Below are positions 57,899 through 64,000 of a stretch of DNA of 64,000 bases, in pieces. The position numbers were made by a program, and so were the translations under genes. A model generated the notes under the pieces. It did no database searches. It saw nothing but the letters and a program-made list of their open reading frames with translations, and was not told where the DNA came from. This stretch comes from Rhynochetos jubatus (Eukaryota; Chordata; Aves; Eurypygiformes; Rhynochetidae): the NCBI GenBank assembly GCA_027574665.1, contig CM050690.1, positions 73,699,433-73,763,432 on the forward strand, written 5' to 3'. Position 1 is the first letter of the stretch, and each line of letters opens with the position of its first letter.

Positions 57899-58075
57899 CC
57901 AATCAGAGACCCTAGGGCCACACCCACTCCCTCCTCCAATCAGAGCCTGGCACCCGTCTCCTCACAGCCAATCCGAAGCGGTGTCAGGGGCAGAGGGCGC
58001 AGCCGGCTCCGCCCGTGGGGGAGGGCGTGGCGGGTCTCGGTGGCGGGAGAGGCCTCGCGGCCCAAGATGGCGCCG
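57899..58075 (+). promoter_or_regulatory. Promoter-like block on the plus strand (CCAAT x3, YY1)
   Basis: Three plus-strand CCAAT boxes (57,899, 57,936 and 57,968; the first two as CCAATCAGAG) sit 37 and 32 bases apart in a CpG-rich segment. About 95 bases downstream is CCAAGATGGCGCC (around 58,062-58,074), a good YY1 initiator-type site. This is the usual arrangement of a TATA-less promoter firing rightwards, yet it lies in the 3' end of PHF24, just beyond its stop codon on the opposite strand. Activity is inferred from motifs only. Confidence 0.5.
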
Positions 58076-58082
58076 CGGGGGG

Positions 58083-64000
<5,918 letters not shown>

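Larger units (their letters stand above)
56337..58082 (-). other. PHF24: Possible PHF24 3' UTR
   Basis: No AATAAA was seen on the minus strand below the PHF24 stop for several kilobases. The variant ATTAAA (plus-strand TTTAAT, 56,338-56,343) is the nearest candidate I found, which would give a UTR of about 1.75 kb spanning the 65-bp minisatellite and the CCAAT-rich block. The true end needs RNA data. Confidence 0.3.

Overview
This window is bird (avian) nuclear DNA. It carries several CR1 LINE fragments with the usual CR1 3' end and one avian ERVL-type LTR. Intergenic DNA is GC-rich and full of minisatellites. Three multi-exon genes match vertebrate proteins almost residue for residue. Their order and orientation (VCP, then DNAJB5 and PHF24 on the opposite strand) match human 9p13.3 read backwards. 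That block usually lies on the avian Z chromosome, but the Z assignment here is inference.

Layout: positions 1-21,115 hold VCP (p97 AAA+ ATPase) on the plus strand. Its 17-nt coding exon 1 lies just upstream of the window; exons 2-17 are complete and give exactly the 806 residues of the family. An LTR sits in intron 1 and CR1 pieces in introns 5, 9, 12 and 13. Positions 21,116-23,670 are a convergent intergenic gap with a 33-bp minisatellite. DNAJB5 (class B HSP40) lies on the minus strand: 3'UTR from about 23,670, coding exons 25,555-32,208, alternative 5' exons at 35.4 and perhaps 36.5 kb, and a CpG-island promoter at 38.55-38.88 kb with a heat-shock element, a CRE and three CCAAT boxes. 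Positions 39-57.5 kb contain no gene I can support, only two CR1 copies and simple repeats. PHF24 (GINIP) lies on the minus strand at 58,083-61,574 with seven coding exons and 400 residues; its 5' leader lies outside or was not found.

VCP unfolds ubiquitylated substrates and DNAJB5 is an HSP70 co-chaperone, so these two neighbours are both protein-quality-control genes. PHF24 is a neuronal G-alpha-i effector and is only a syntenic neighbour.

I found no clearly new biological system. The most interesting points are: an in-frame upstream exon giving DNAJB5 a longer N terminus; a complete HSE/CRE/CCAAT promoter for it; a promoter-like CCAAT x3 plus YY1 element on the plus strand overlapping the 3' end of PHF24; an apparent GC-AG intron in PHF24; and a 41-bp minisatellite that runs into a PHF24 splice donor. 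Most open reading frames outside the three genes are by-products of GC-rich repeats.
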